DNA from: Rosellinia necatrix
Taxonomy: Eukaryota; Ascomycota; Sordariomycetes; Xylariales; Xylariaceae
DNA: 64,000 bases
Assembly (NCBI GenBank): GCA_021209875.1
Contig: JAGYVD010000002.1
Location: 6,200,001-6,264,000 of the forward strand
Direction of reading: 5' to 3'
The translations under genes and the position numbers were made by a program. Below are positions 1-13,530 of the stretch, in pieces. The notes under the pieces are model-generated. The model was not told the DNA's origin, did no database searches, and worked only from the letters and a program-made list of their open reading frames with translations. Each line of letters starts with the position of its first letter. Position 1 is the stretch's first letter.

Positions 1-1403
<1,403 letters not shown>

Positions 1404-2318
1404 GTTGAGCACCGTCTGCTGTCTGCTATTAATTCAATTAATTATATAGTTGGATTAGATATACCGTGACCTGGCGGACGAGAGGAGACGGACGAGGAGA
1501 GCACAGATCGAGGAAGTGATGGAGGAATAAGAAGAAGAAGAGCTGACGGCGACCTCGAGGATCACGTTTTTTATCTGGCCTGCCGGAAGTGAAGAAGAGG
1601 CAAGTAAGATTCCAACCGTTCCAGTATCTCACTAATACAGCACACCGCTGGCCCTTGCTTGTACTGTATGGCTGGGAACGGACAGCAACCAGGTCCTTCT
1701 GTGGAAAGGAAACCGGTCCATTATTTGTCAAGGTAAGCAAGATAACTAGCTGTGATGTAGCCACTAAACACTCGCGGGCACTCCTGGAGGGGTGCTATAG
1801 GATTTTGGCGGGGAACGTCTACAACGGGTAAGTGGGACATGTTTGATAACTAGCAGCCCTCCCCACTGTCTGTCATCTTATCATCCCTCCGAATCGGCCC
1901 CTACCCAAAGAAGACCCGCCGAACGATCCTGGGAGCTGCCAGTTGCCAGCCAAGCCAAGCCCCGCCAAGCCGCCAAGCCGCCAATCCCGCCAAGCTATAA
2001 CCATAGATACCCAGGCAGGAAGATACCTACTTCGGTATACAGCCTTGTCTTTGGGAGCCACAGTGACGCCACAAACATGCGCCACGAGCAAGCAAAACGT
2101 CAGGGATTGATTGGTCTTCGAGACATTGAACGCCTAGCCTCGCCTTCGGCCTGTATCGCCTTGTCTGAGCAACAACAATTGGACACGAGCCTTCATCTTT
2201 TTTCTTCTTCTTCTTCTTCTTCTTCCCCCCCCTTTGAGCCTCGGAGAATTGGGAGTGTTGCATCTTGCTACAATTGAACACTCGGCCAGTTTGGACCGAC
2301 CCACGACACTCTGACGCC
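1404..2318. promoter_or_regulatory. Divergent intergenic region ERG10/SNU114
   Basis: This 915-bp stretch separates two divergently read housekeeping genes and must hold both promoters. On the ERG10 side (about 1470-1560) the ERG10 strand is CT-rich, as in many fungal 5' leaders. Around 1950-1992 there is a cluster of CCAAGCC-like repeats, and at 2203-2225 a CTT microsatellite just upstream of SNU114. No convincing gene is seen in it. Promoter function is inferred from position. Confidence 0.5.
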
Positions 2319-5300
2319 ATGGATGACCTCTATGATGAGTACGTCCCAACGCGCCGTGCTGTTTTTTTTTTTTTTTTCTATTATTCTTTTTTTTTTGTCT
2401 TTCCCTATTTCCCTAGCAACTAGCATCCCAGAGCTGACAACCTCCACCACAGGTTCGGCAATTTTATCGGGGAAGATGCCGACGCATCAGAGGAAGAGTC
2501 CGTACACGGCGTGGATGCGGGCGCATATCTCGATGACGACGATTATCCCGAAGGCGCCCCCGAGGCGACGGGCCAGGAGTTGATGGAGGTCGACGACGAC
2601 GGCCCCTCGAATGCTGTCATACTACACGAGGACAAGCAGTATTATCCTACGGCGCAGCAGGTCTACGGTGCCGATGTCGAGACGCTCGTGCAAGAAGAGG
2701 ACGCGCAACCTCTCTCGCAGCCCATCATCGCCCCGGTCGAGGTGAAGAAGTTTTCCATCGAAGAGGCCGACCTGCCTCCCGTCTACTTCGACCGTGGCTT
2801 CATGACCGACCTCATGAATTTCCCCGACCAGATACGGAACATTGCCCTGTGTGGCCATCTGCACCATGGGAAGACCGCCTTCATGGACATGCTTGTCCTC
2901 GAGACACATAATATCGCCGATCGACTTGAAAAGCGGATGGGCAAGAAGAGAGACGAGCAGCTACGGTATACCGATACACACATCATGGAGAGGGATAGAG
3001 GCCTCTCGATCAAGGCGGCTCCCATGAGTCTTGTGCTCCAGAGCACCAAGGGCAAGTCGCATCTTTTCAACATCATCGATACCCCCGGCCACGTCAATTT
3101 TGTCGACGAAGTGGCCGCGAGCTTGCGCCTCGTCGATGGCCTTGCCATAGTGGTAGATGTGGTCGAGGGCGTGCAGGTTAATACCGAGCAAATCATCAAG
3201 CATGCCGTGCTCGAAAACATCCCCATGACACTTATAATCAACAAGATGGATCGTTTAATACTGGAGCTGAGACTTCCCCCGAGTGACGCCTACTTCAAGC
3301 TCAAGCACGTGGTTGAAGAAGTCAACACAATCATTGAGAACACTCGACCGGGCTCCGGCGAGACCAAACGCTTAAGCCCGGAAAAGGGGAACGTCTTGTT
3401 TGCTTGTAGTGAGATGGGATGGTGTTTTACACTCCAGTCGTTTTCTAAAATGTACACCGACGCGTTTCCCGAAGTGAGCACGGAAGACCTTGCAAAGCGC
3501 CTCTGGGGCGATATCTACTTCAACCCAAAGAAGAGGACATTTAGTCGGAAGGCGCTTCCTGGCGAGCAGGGCGTAAGGAGATCATTCATCCACTTCATCC
3601 TTGAGCCTATCTACAAGATCTTTTCCCACAGCATCAGCCAAAGCCCTGAAGAGCTCAGGCCCATATTAGCATCGTTAGGCATACAACTAAAACCCTCGCA
3701 ATACAAGATGGACACCAGGGTAGTCCTCAAACTTGTCTGCGAACAGTTCTTCGGCCCCTCAACCGGGTTTGTGGACATGATTGTCAAACATACCCCCTCG
3801 CCAGTGGAGGCTGCTGAGCGCAAGCTGGAACAATACTACACCGGCCCTCTGGACACCAAGGTAGCCGAGTCCATGAAGAAGTGTGACCAAGATGGGCCTT
3901 TGGTAGTTCATGTGACTAAGCTCTTCAACACTACCGATGCGAAGAGTTTCTACTCGTTCGGCCGCGTCATGAGCGGTATCGCACGTCCGGGCATGCAGGT
4001 ACGTGTGCTGGGGGAAGGTTACTCCATCGATGACGAAGAAGATATGGCAATGGCAACAATAAGTAGTGTTTATATCGCCGAAACACGTTATAACGTCGAG
4101 ACAGACGGCATTCCCGCCGGCAGCTTGGCTTTGCTCGGTGGCATCGACAACTCAATAGTCAAGTCAGCCACGATTGTCTCGCCCAAGTTCGAGGATGACG
4201 AGGATGCATACATCTTCAAGCCCGTCTCAAACTTCACAGAATCTGTGCTCAAGGTAGCTGTTGAGCCTATCAACCCATCAGAGCTGCCAAAGATGCTCGA
4301 CGGGCTAAGGAAAATCAACAAAAGTTACCCCCTGGTGACGACAAAGGTTGAGGAATCAGGCGAGCATATCATCCTCGGCACAGGCGAACTGTACATGGAC
4401 TCTGTTCTTCATGACCTCCGCCGGTTATACGCAGATATGGAAATCAAGGTTTCCGACCCCGTGACTCGCTTCTGCGAAACGGTCGATGAAATGTCGGCTA
4501 CGAAGTGCTACGCTGAAACCCCAAACAAGAGAAACAAAATCACCATGATCGCCGAACCACTAGACGACGGCATCGCTGAAGACATCGAGAGTGGCCGTGT
4601 CAATATGCGCGATGGCGCCCGAAAGGTTGGCAAGTTCTTTCAAGACAGTTACGGCTGGGACTTGCTGGCTGCACGAAGTATCTGGGCCTTTGGACCGGAT
4701 GAAATGGGCCCTAACATACTACAGGATGACACGTTAGCCGAGGTATGTTAAGCCATCTCTTTACACTACCCTCCTATTGATCTTTCATCGGAGCCGGCTG
4801 GTGTCTTACTACACACGTCCTGTTGGGAGGGTTGCCGCGCGTACCCACATGTGGCAATCCCATCACGCCTCCAGCCTCAGCTCGAAAGTTTACAAACCTA
4901 TGAATGATACCTAATGTTTTCGGCAGGTGGATAAGACGCTGCTAAGAAGTGTGCGGGAGACTATTCGTCAAGGTTTTAGTTGGGCAACCAGGGAAGGCCC
5001 ATTATGTGAAGAACGTAAGTGGCATCTCTTTCATCACCATTTTTGTCTTGCCGCCTCTCCCCTACTCCCCTACTAGCTTGCCCCATACGTGTGTGGTCGA
5101 GACACACGTAGACGATGGACCCTTTTTTTTTTTTTCTCCTCCCTACCCGCGTTTTTGGCTTTCGTTGCCAGAAGAGGTTGGCCATAGCTCTCCGGGACAC
5201 CCCCGAATTCGGCCGAGTGTCCTCAAACTCAAGCCCACCAGTGCCGCGATTGTGAAGAGGGGAAACCAGACCTGCTTCTCGGAGGCACGCAGGGAGTGAG

Positions 5301-6317
5301 GCGCCATGTTTGCGAGCAGCGCGGTGGGGCCACATTTCTCGATGTGTCTAGCTTAAAGGAGCAGTTAACGGTCGGGGGATCAGCGGTGGGACGCTAGCCG
5401 TACCCTTGCTCCCAGTCCCTGTTCTCTGCCCTCCAAATCGCGCCTGTTGGTCGAGATGGAATATTCCGTGCTTTCATCTCCACTGTGCGGGCCGGTCTGT
5501 GCGGTTGAGCTTACGGGGAGATGAGAGGTGGGTTACCACAGGGCTGCGTTCCACATGCCCCTAGACGGGCTCATTACCAATGGTTCCGATTGTCTCATCG
5601 GCATATCGCCTCGGCGAAGAGAAGCAAGATGCAGGATGACAACGGGGGCTGCTTGGCTTGCAGCAGCACCAAACATATGACCCGATTTCATCATTTCATG
5701 GCTACCGATTTCCTTACAGCTGCAGCCAGACTAATGCTTAGTGTTCAACAGCGATTCGCAATACCAAGTTCCGTATCACGGATGCCGTGTTGGCCCAAGA
5801 GGCCATTTTCAGAGGTGGTGGTCAGATCATCCCAACGGCACGGCGCGCGTGCTACAGTTCATTCCTGATGGCGTCCCCTCGCCTCATGGAACCTCTGTAT
5901 TCGTGCTCGATGGTCGGCCCTCAGGACGCCGTGCCGATGCTGTATAACGTGCTCGCCCGGCGGCGCGGGCACGTACTCGCCGACGGCCCCATCGTCGGCA
6001 CGCCACTCTATCGTGTCCACGGCCTCATTCCGGTAATCGACTCGTTCGGGTTCGAAACGGACCTGAGGATTCAGACCGAGGGGCAGGCCGTGGTGAGTCT
6101 CGTGTTTGATAAGTGGCAGAAGGTCCCCGGCGACCCACTAGATAAGGAGGTTATCCTGCGACCGCTTCAGGCCGCCGATGCGCAATCTACGGCGCGCGAT
6201 TTTGTGTTGAAGACGAGGAGGCGGAAGGGCCTCAGTGAGGACGTAAGCGTGGCCAAGTTCCTCGAACCGGAATTCTACCAGAGTCTTATGGAGAGTGGGA
6301 CTTTGGGCAGTCCTTAG
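2319..6317 (+). CDS. SNU114: U5 snRNP GTPase Snu114 (EFTUD2 homologue)
   Basis: EF-G-like GTPase of the U5 snRNP that controls spliceosome activation and disassembly. Exons 2319-2338, 2453-4742, 4927-5014 and 5752-6317 give 987 residues, the usual size. The first exon encodes only MDDLYDE, which joins to FGNFIGED, a conserved start. Motifs: acidic N-terminal segment, P-loop GHLHHGKT (residues 141-148), [13 protein letters not shown], then the EF-G-like domains with [15 protein letters not shown] joining to [12 protein letters not shown] and the C-terminal GLSEDVS. All phases agree and no frame damage is seen. Introns are 114, 184 and 737 nt; the third is very long for a filamentous ascomycete. 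Large open frames on the opposite strand are shadows. Confidence 0.97.
2360..2398. repeat. Poly-T tracts in SNU114 intron 1
   Basis: Two long T-runs lie inside the first intron of SNU114, between the 5' splice site at 2339 and the acceptor at 2451-2452. They act as intron pyrimidine tract by position and have no other visible role. Confidence 0.6.
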
Positions 6318-7180
6318 GCCTTGCGCCAGAGATGGGCACATAAATTAATCTACATATATGGGGGAGCGGAGTGCCAAGGTAACCGTAATGAGAGAAAGGA
6401 AAAGGGCGCCCTTATCGTCTCGTGTTTCTGGACGCGGGGCTCATGCGAGGTTGAAGCATCATGTTGATGAGAGTATAGCGCCTACGACGTCGGGTGCCCC
6501 CAGTGCAGTCGAGCTACATGCAGCCTCTCCCGCCCGCGTTACCGTGTATTAACTAAGATGGCAGGCTCAGGGTCAACAAAACGAGGGGAGAGCTGCACCT
6601 CGCCTACGAAGTATATAAATTTAGGAATTAGAATCAATCTAATACAAGCCGTGATTTGGTGTATATATCACGAATGGGTCATAGAGAAATAGGTATTGAC
6701 GATTGATCATTCTATCGCTATTCGCGGGCCTGGATATCTTGATTGATGGTTCGATGGTCCCTATTCCCCCCCTCTCTCGCATCACTCACTCACTCACTCT
6801 TTCTCCCATTGACTCACATACAGTTACACACACACTCACTCACTCTCTCTCTCTCTCCTTCTCCTTTTCATGTTCTTATCGTTTCTTTTCCTGCAAAGGA
6901 CTTTTAGCCCTCCCGTGTTTCCTAGCCTCGGTTTCTTCCTAGGTCATCTAGGCCTGTACACTAGTTAGTTAGTTAGTAGTTACACGGGTATAAGCGAGCC
7001 CCAACGATATAATGTTGGGGGGGGGGGAGACGGCATACGGCATGTTACTTGGTTGGTTTTCTTTATGTTTTTTTTTTTTCTTTCTTTCTGTTTTTCTTTT
7101 TTGACATGTGACGAGACTATGTTACTATAGCTCATTTTACTGGGGAGGGGGGGAGGGTTTCTCATTACCTACATGGGCTG

Positions 7181-7216
<36 letters not shown>

Positions 7217-8853
7217 TTCCCACCCCTTCCGCGGGACGGATTGATTGGTTGTCCAGAATGTAACCATGTATTGCCCTCTTCGGGATCCAGGGTTGGCTAT
7301 TATTGGTGACGAAGGGCTATAGGAGTCAATCTATGCAATTTTATCTACGAGATGGACAAGTCGGGTGGTGTAGTGTATATGGTATGTACATAGTGTATCG
7401 CGTTGTAGTGTATGTGCATACATACGCGGGTTCAAATATAGCATCGGGCATTAATTCCAAGTGAAATTGACATCCGTAATGCCATGGGCGATTCTTTCTT
7501 TTCGACAGCCTGCCTGACTGGACTGACTGCCTGCCATCCAAACCCCGTACTCCCCCCGGTATGAACTGTTCGGGTTAGGCTCACTTCTTAATTAGTGCAG
7601 TTGGGTTAGCAAGGAGGGAAAAAAAAAACGCCCACCCGCCGGCCGGTCGAGCCCGGGATGAAATTTTCTAATGATAGCACACACACATACCATAGCCCAT
7701 AGCAGAGAGGAGCACATACCACACACACACACTGCATACAGTGACCAACGTGGTTAGTAGCCAAGAAAATGACGCGGCACATACCGCCCATGTGTAGCAA
7801 GGCACGCTAAAGCATGCGTGAAATTCAGACCTACGGAGTTAGGCATAGCGTGGAAGCAGAGATGGGTTGAGGCCATGACCTGACTAGCGTGTAGCTGGGT
7901 AAGGTAGTCAGCACCCGGTACAGCTAACCGGCAGTGTCTCGGAATTTGTGCCGTAGCATAGAAATGAGGCAGCGTGCATATCAACTATATCTTTAATCAT
8001 CACATAGTGATTAGCAATGCCTTTTATACAGTGCGTTGCGGTTCGGGCCCTATAGGGTTTTCCGACTTTACATGATAGTGTTCCCGGCCAGATCGCTACG
8101 AAGACATACACTATATATTGCCGAAATGTGTGCCAGTTGTGTGCCCTGTGCGAGACCCTCCTTGCAGAGTAAGGCGTGTGAATCGCCAATCTAGAGACCC
8201 AACCGTCCAGGGGAAATAACGTGTATCTACAAGGATTGCGTTAATCTCCAGGAACACCAGTCAATAAACAGCGGCCGTGAGCAGACGATAAGTCCACACC
8301 TGTCGTAAAAACCCGCCCGGTGGCCATATAATGAGGATCTTATCGGTATGGGTGTCGACATCATTGCCTTGTTGGGCCAGCAGACATAGTTGTAGTAAAA
8401 TATTCATACGACGGGAAGGGCTTGCATTTGCGTATTCCTGATTTAAAGTGGAATGATGACAATGCATCGTTCGCATAGTGCACCCAGCTATTCTTGAGCG
8501 TTGCGTGCGTCGTCAACATTGAAGAGATTGGCATAGACATGGTGGAAAGACCGTCCATTCCATACTCGCTGATCGGCTGCCGCCCCGTTGTACCCGTCAG
8601 GGAAATATCCCGGCCACCTCGTATGAACCCCGTCGCTTAACCATTTCCATACTAATTTTAAGGTTGGTGGTTGGCGTAGTGGGAGAGAGGATAACTAGTG
8701 AGTGTCCCCAGGGTCGAGCTGCGTTGCTTCCGGTTGGGTCGTGGTTGGTGATGTGCTGTGTGTGGTGAAATTTACAGGGGCCCCCAAGACGTCTCCCTCT
8801 CAGACGGTTCGTGAGAGTCACAAGGTCGTAGTGATATGCTACGGGGTTGCATA
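6318..8853. other. Intergenic region between convergent SNU114 and CIA2
   Basis: No supportable gene. The region holds the 3' flanks of two convergent genes. It contains TCAC/CT/CA microsatellites (about 6780-6865), a G-run at 7016-7028, T-rich stretches (7067-7102), an ACAT tetranucleotide array (7181-7214) and CA repeats (about 7680-7735). Short open frames here lack conserved sequence or codon structure. Confidence 0.6.
7181..7214. repeat. (ACAT)n microsatellite
   Basis: About eight perfect tandem copies of the tetranucleotide ACAT. It is a simple repeat without spacers, so it is not a CRISPR-type array. Confidence 0.9.
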
Positions 8854-9825
8854 TCAGACGCAGCTCTCTAGCATTTTGTCCAACACCCCTTTAAGGGTGG
8901 CGTTCTCCAGAGCCGCGGCGACCCTCTCCTTGTCAGCCAGTTGTTTGTTGACCTGATCGTCCTGATTGTGGGTTCCCTCTTTGATTTTGACATCGACCCG
9001 GTAATTGGGAGGCAGTGCTTGTTCCAGGCGAACCCTTATGCCGAGCCCGATGACGGTAGCTAGTGAGCAGTGAGTGATGGTCGGTGTGATCTTGACAAGT
9101 ACCTGGGTCAAGGTATTGGGATCCGCAGCGGCAGAAGGGGAAGGGGTGATGAATATATCCGGCAGATTCACAACGGCTAGCTGGCCCAACGACAGCGGGT
9201 GCTCTGGGTCGGAAATTGTTGAGATGAGGTCTACGAAACATTAGTTGTCTGATGTTCACAAGGGGCGTGCCATCGCCGACACCGTAGAGCAGTTTGAAGA
9301 CAAGGAAAGCAACGACCCGTGGGCCCATGGGACGAGCCCACGCCTCGAATCTGCCCGGGATGGAAGGTTTTATCAATAGCATCTTAGTTTAAACACCGAC
9401 TGGACGATCAGATAGTACTGAAACACATGGCGACGACGCCCTCGTCGATGCCGGTACTGGCCATTCATTACCTAAGCGTGCCTATTGCGGCGCAGGACAG
9501 GCCAACCGTCCCATATAGTCGCTAGCGAAGGCACCCCGGCAGATCTAAATAGGGAATGGCAAGGAGAGACGACAAGCCAAGAATGGAACGTACCGTAGAT
9601 CTCCTGCTCGTCAATAGGCTCGATAGTAAAACCATCGTCGCTCTCAGTGTCATCCGACGCCCATGGTAGATCGCAGAAAGGCGCAGAAAGATACTCGGGC
9701 CTTCGTAAGATAATATCCAGATCCGAATCGGTGCCCTTGCTGGCTGCGGCAGCCTTCTTCTTATTTCGCCTCGTGGGTAGTTCCGAGGTGTTCAAGATGG
9801 TTGGGTTTGCATTGTCTTTATCCAT
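8854..9825 (-). CDS. CIA2: Cytosolic Fe-S cluster assembly factor, MIP18/Cia2 family
   Basis: Component of the CIA targeting complex (with the Cia1 and Mms19 homologues) that delivers Fe-S clusters to nuclear and cytosolic apoproteins. Exons 9594-9825 and 8854-9230 give 202 residues; the 363-nt intron joins EIYD to LISTISDPEHPLSL in phase. The protein shows the family signature DPEHP, then TPTITHCSLATVIGLGIRV with the conserved reactive Cys, RVDVKIKEGTH and a C-terminal QVNKQLADKERVAAALEN. The start at 9825 is the only ATG and gives the usual MDKDNANPTILN N-terminus; the frame is open upstream but without ATG. Convergent with SNU114. The intron is long for so small a gene. Confidence 0.95.
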
Positions 9826-10809
9826 CTCGACGGAGACGAAAAGCACGAAAGGACGAAGCGTGTTGAGCTTGACTCTTGAGAGGTTTTACGGGTCTCTACG
9901 AGTTGGCTGACGATGCCGGATGTGAACGGTATCTCATAAACGCCAATAGGAGTAGATGTTGGGTAGGGAGTTGAATGGGTTGTTATGAATGTGTATGGAT
10001 GTGTATGGATGTGTATGTATGTATGTGGATGTCTTCATGAATCATATGGATCGGTGGGTGAGACCCTGATAGTCGACAGCGCTCCTGGGCGCCTCTGGAC
10101 TGCAGGTGGCGGGGTAGCACGACGCCCTGACCAGGGTCGATACCAAGCAGCATAGGGGCCTGCCCTTGTATCACGATAAGACCAGCTGACAGCAGGTACC
10201 TAGACAGCTGCCCAGGTAGTTTGTACAATCTGGCTACATGGTCAATATACGTCATACATATATCTACGTACCGGTAGGCATGCACATTATCCCTACTACA
10301 CTACTACACTATCTACCTACAGACTTCGTCTCCTATTATCGCGGCTCGGCACCGGATTATAGGGAGCATATGGTTGGTCTATCAAGTGCAATTCTTCAGT
10401 TTTCTGATACTAAATCTTGGGCCTTTGCGTCTCGTTCTTATTTAACCCGAATATCGGTCGATCAGTTCACATAATTTGATTAGTTTTTCCGTTAACTCCA
10501 TAGTTATCATCTACTCTGTGGTCGAAACGTTGTCTATATTTATCTCAGGGGCTGCCCGGCGCCACAGAGGCGTGCAGTTCTATTCTATAACTACCCGTAT
10601 GCAAATCTGCACTCATCTTACGGATCGGCGGCGGGATTGCAAATTGGGACGCATCGTATTCACCGCTAACTGTCCATTCCATAGCGCCAGATAAGGAGCC
10701 GGCATGTAACATGTAGGATATATGTTTGGTAGGATAGGTATTTGGACATACACTATAAATAAGCATGTAACTCGAAGCCCGGGTATTCAATGTATAAATC
10801 GAATTGGAC

Positions 10810-11241
10810 TTAGTACCAAGGGCGCCAATCAACACTATCCCACCGCCTGAGCCATTCTAGCTCGGTGATGATGCCCAGAATAAGATTGGCATCACCAGTC
10901 TTCTCTTGGTATGGCAAATACACGACGTTGCTCGGAGAATCTTGCGTTTCCCGCACCATGCTATGCTATCCTCTTCTCCGGGGAACCCATCTCCCACTCG
11001 CATTCTCCGACAAATCTGCAAGTGCCTAGTCTAAGTTACCTTTTGCGTTAGTTTCTTCTGTTTCCCTAGGCCGACTACTCTCTGTTGGCCGGAGCGGTTT
11101 ATCAGATGCTTGTTGGTTCACGAGATAAGGTGTAGTGGCCCCGGCCGGTGTCAGCTCAGATGTTTCGCCCGAGCCACGCCGTGCGTTGGTTTCCTTGCTC
11201 TTTTCGCTCCTTTTCCGTTCTTTTTCGTTAGGAGCGGCCAT
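10810..11241 (-). CDS. Possible small two-exon protein, function unknown
   Basis: An ATG in good context (AAAATGGC) opens a polar, charged frame (MAAPNEKERKRSEKSKET...) from 11241 to 11040, which can be joined by a 99-nt intron (GTAACT..CAAG) in phase to a second exon, 10940-10810. That exon ends ILGIITELEWLRRWDSVDW and a stop; its hydrophobic and tryptophan-rich composition looks coding. The predicted product is 110 residues. I do not recognise the family. The acceptor AAG is weak and the phase match could be chance. An adjoining open frame at 11263-11451 has no ATG and is left out. Confidence 0.3.
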
Positions 11242-13319
11242 TTTCCGTCAGGCTAGCTCGTTCTACCTTTCGTTTACGCACGTCGCGTCGCGCCTATCCT
11301 GGTAATCTTTCCAGATTTGCCGAATAACGCGGAATAGCCATGTAATGATAGTGACAGGGACAGATAGGCTAGGGCCTGCCTTGCTGCGCGGGGCACCTTG
11401 GTGATGGGTGGTATATCTCCCTTTCTTATGTTGGGAGCCTGCCGGCTTCAACCGACCCTACATAGAAGAACACGTCGCCATGGCTATTATGGCTTGGCTG
11501 GTGGTGTCGTATGTAGTCCACGTTGCAGATAATAGATAAAGTAAGTTATACTGTAATGCTCCGATTATCACTAGTCTGTGTGAGGAGCGAGAGAGAAATT
11601 GTTATACATAGCCAGTCATTGAATAAGCCTAGTCCGTGCAAAATTACATAAAATTTTCCATACGGTTGCTAATGTTGGTAAAGAAATTATACTAAAGCTT
11701 AACTGTCAGGCCAATAGATCACATAGCGAGGTACCAGCTACCCTAGGGGGTAGCTCTAAGGGCATAATTGTGTATATAAGGACTGAAGGCCTCCCACCTA
11801 GATGGAAGGCCCAGGAATCAATAATATTGAGCCCTACCCCTATACTTGGCTATCTACCTGCTACCCAGCTGCTACCTCATAGTGACTAGACCTCACTCTG
11901 GGCAATCCCAACATGACATTAACATATGGTGCGGAATCTCTATGATGGCCTGAAATGAGGAGATCTCAAGTGTTCTACCTTATGAAAGACACAGCCCTAG
12001 GCGGAGATTCGTATCTGTGAACAATCCGGGCTAGCCTTAAAGAACGTCGACACCTTCAATATTCATTCGCCTTCATTAGAGCCTAAGAAAAATGAGTATG
12101 TTTCGATCCCAGGCCCGTGAATTCCGTACCGGGCCACTTGAAGCTTTATGCTGTCTGTAGAATATCATAACTTCATAAGGTATGTTATTTTAGTCAACGC
12201 TAGACTCTTTTAACATTTTCCTCGTGGCGGGGCGCTGGAGGCCCGCGGTGTAGAAATCTTTACTTGCCATTTCTTGTAACCTAGACTACAAACAACTGTA
12301 TGACACCCGAAGATTCGGGACTAAATATACTTCCACTGCTGTATCCTTTCTCAACACTAATATGCATATAGTTGGAATATTCTTTGGCTATAAACCAGTA
12401 ACTATTGAGAGATATATATGGAGAACCCGGTTGACTGTAACGATGTAATTTACTGACATATCAGAAGCGTGACAACGTTCGCTTGCACTAGTTGCCAGTT
12501 TATCTACACTTACCTACCCAGGTGGTATCATAGTATGCATCACATACATACTGAACCTAACCGAATGTAAGCATGCGGGGGTGTAAGTACCTACTCCTCA
12601 GGCTAAAAGCGGCACAGCTCAAGACTAACTCCTATAGTCCAAATCGCAGTGGTGAGTAGAACGCTTCATCTCGAGTAGAGGTTCTGCATGAACAACGGCG
12701 TGGCTACTACATACATGCGTAATACACCGAAGCTGGCCGCGCAATCGGGTCCTGCTCCCCCAATCTGCCCCAAGCTCTACAGCCCCAAGGTCGACAGCAA
12801 CCCTGTCTGCCAAAATAGACCGGAGCTTGCCCTGGCCAGATCCAGATGACCGCTCAATCCTAACTGGTCGCCTTGATACCGGTCTGGACCACGCCGATGC
12901 ATTGGCTCACGGGATGCGGCTCCTCGTCTCCCATTCAAGCAATTTCCTGAACAGTCGTCGAGGAGGTACCTACAGGTAATCATTGACATGTGACGAGCTT
13001 CCCCGGATTTGATGCGAGCTCGACCGACGACCGACGTGACGACCGACGTGACGACCGACGACTTACACTACCTACACCACGACATGCAACCCGCCCTGCC
13101 GCCCTGCCTGCTGGCTCCAACTCACTGGCTCCAACCTGCCAGATTGACTCGCAGCTCATGGCGATGGAACGAACACCTCCGTCGTTCAGGCCAACCCTGT
13201 TTCGGAATCGTTCGTAAGCCTTTTTTTCCATACCGCCATTCCGCGTTGCAGTCGGCAAGAGACAAATCTCAACAATTAACGACATGGAATACTGCTGGTA
13301 GTCGTGTCGGTGCTACTAT

Positions 13320-13530
13320 GTAGGTAGCCCGTGTACTATAGGTAGGCACTATGTAGTTATAGTACCTACCTAGGTAACTAACTAATCCCAGGTAACAGCC
13401 TAGCATATGCACACACCTACATATGTACGTGTACGTAGCACATGCCCTACCACGTACATACTATGGTACCTACCTACCTACCTAGGTAGCCCACCTAGAT
13501 TAGACGTTAATACTACTACTACCTAGGTAG
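13320..13530. repeat. Cluster of TACCTA/TAGGTA palindromic words
   Basis: Dense tandem and inverted occurrences of CCTACC, CCTAGG and GGTAGG, including a run TACCTACCTACCTACCTAGG near 13470-13490. The same vocabulary recurs at 16400-16440, 16935, 17540-17620, 25390-25500 and 26110-26180, always outside genes. The nature of the family is unknown. Confidence 0.6.

Noticed and set aside
5521..5868. Possible extra exon inside the long SNU114 intron
   Set aside because: Family alignment requires CEE to join PIRN directly; no additional residues fit.
12990..13323. Two overlapping plus-strand frames with Asp/Arg repeats
   Set aside because: The peptide repeats come from the GACGACCGACGT tandem DNA repeat; no homology or codon structure.
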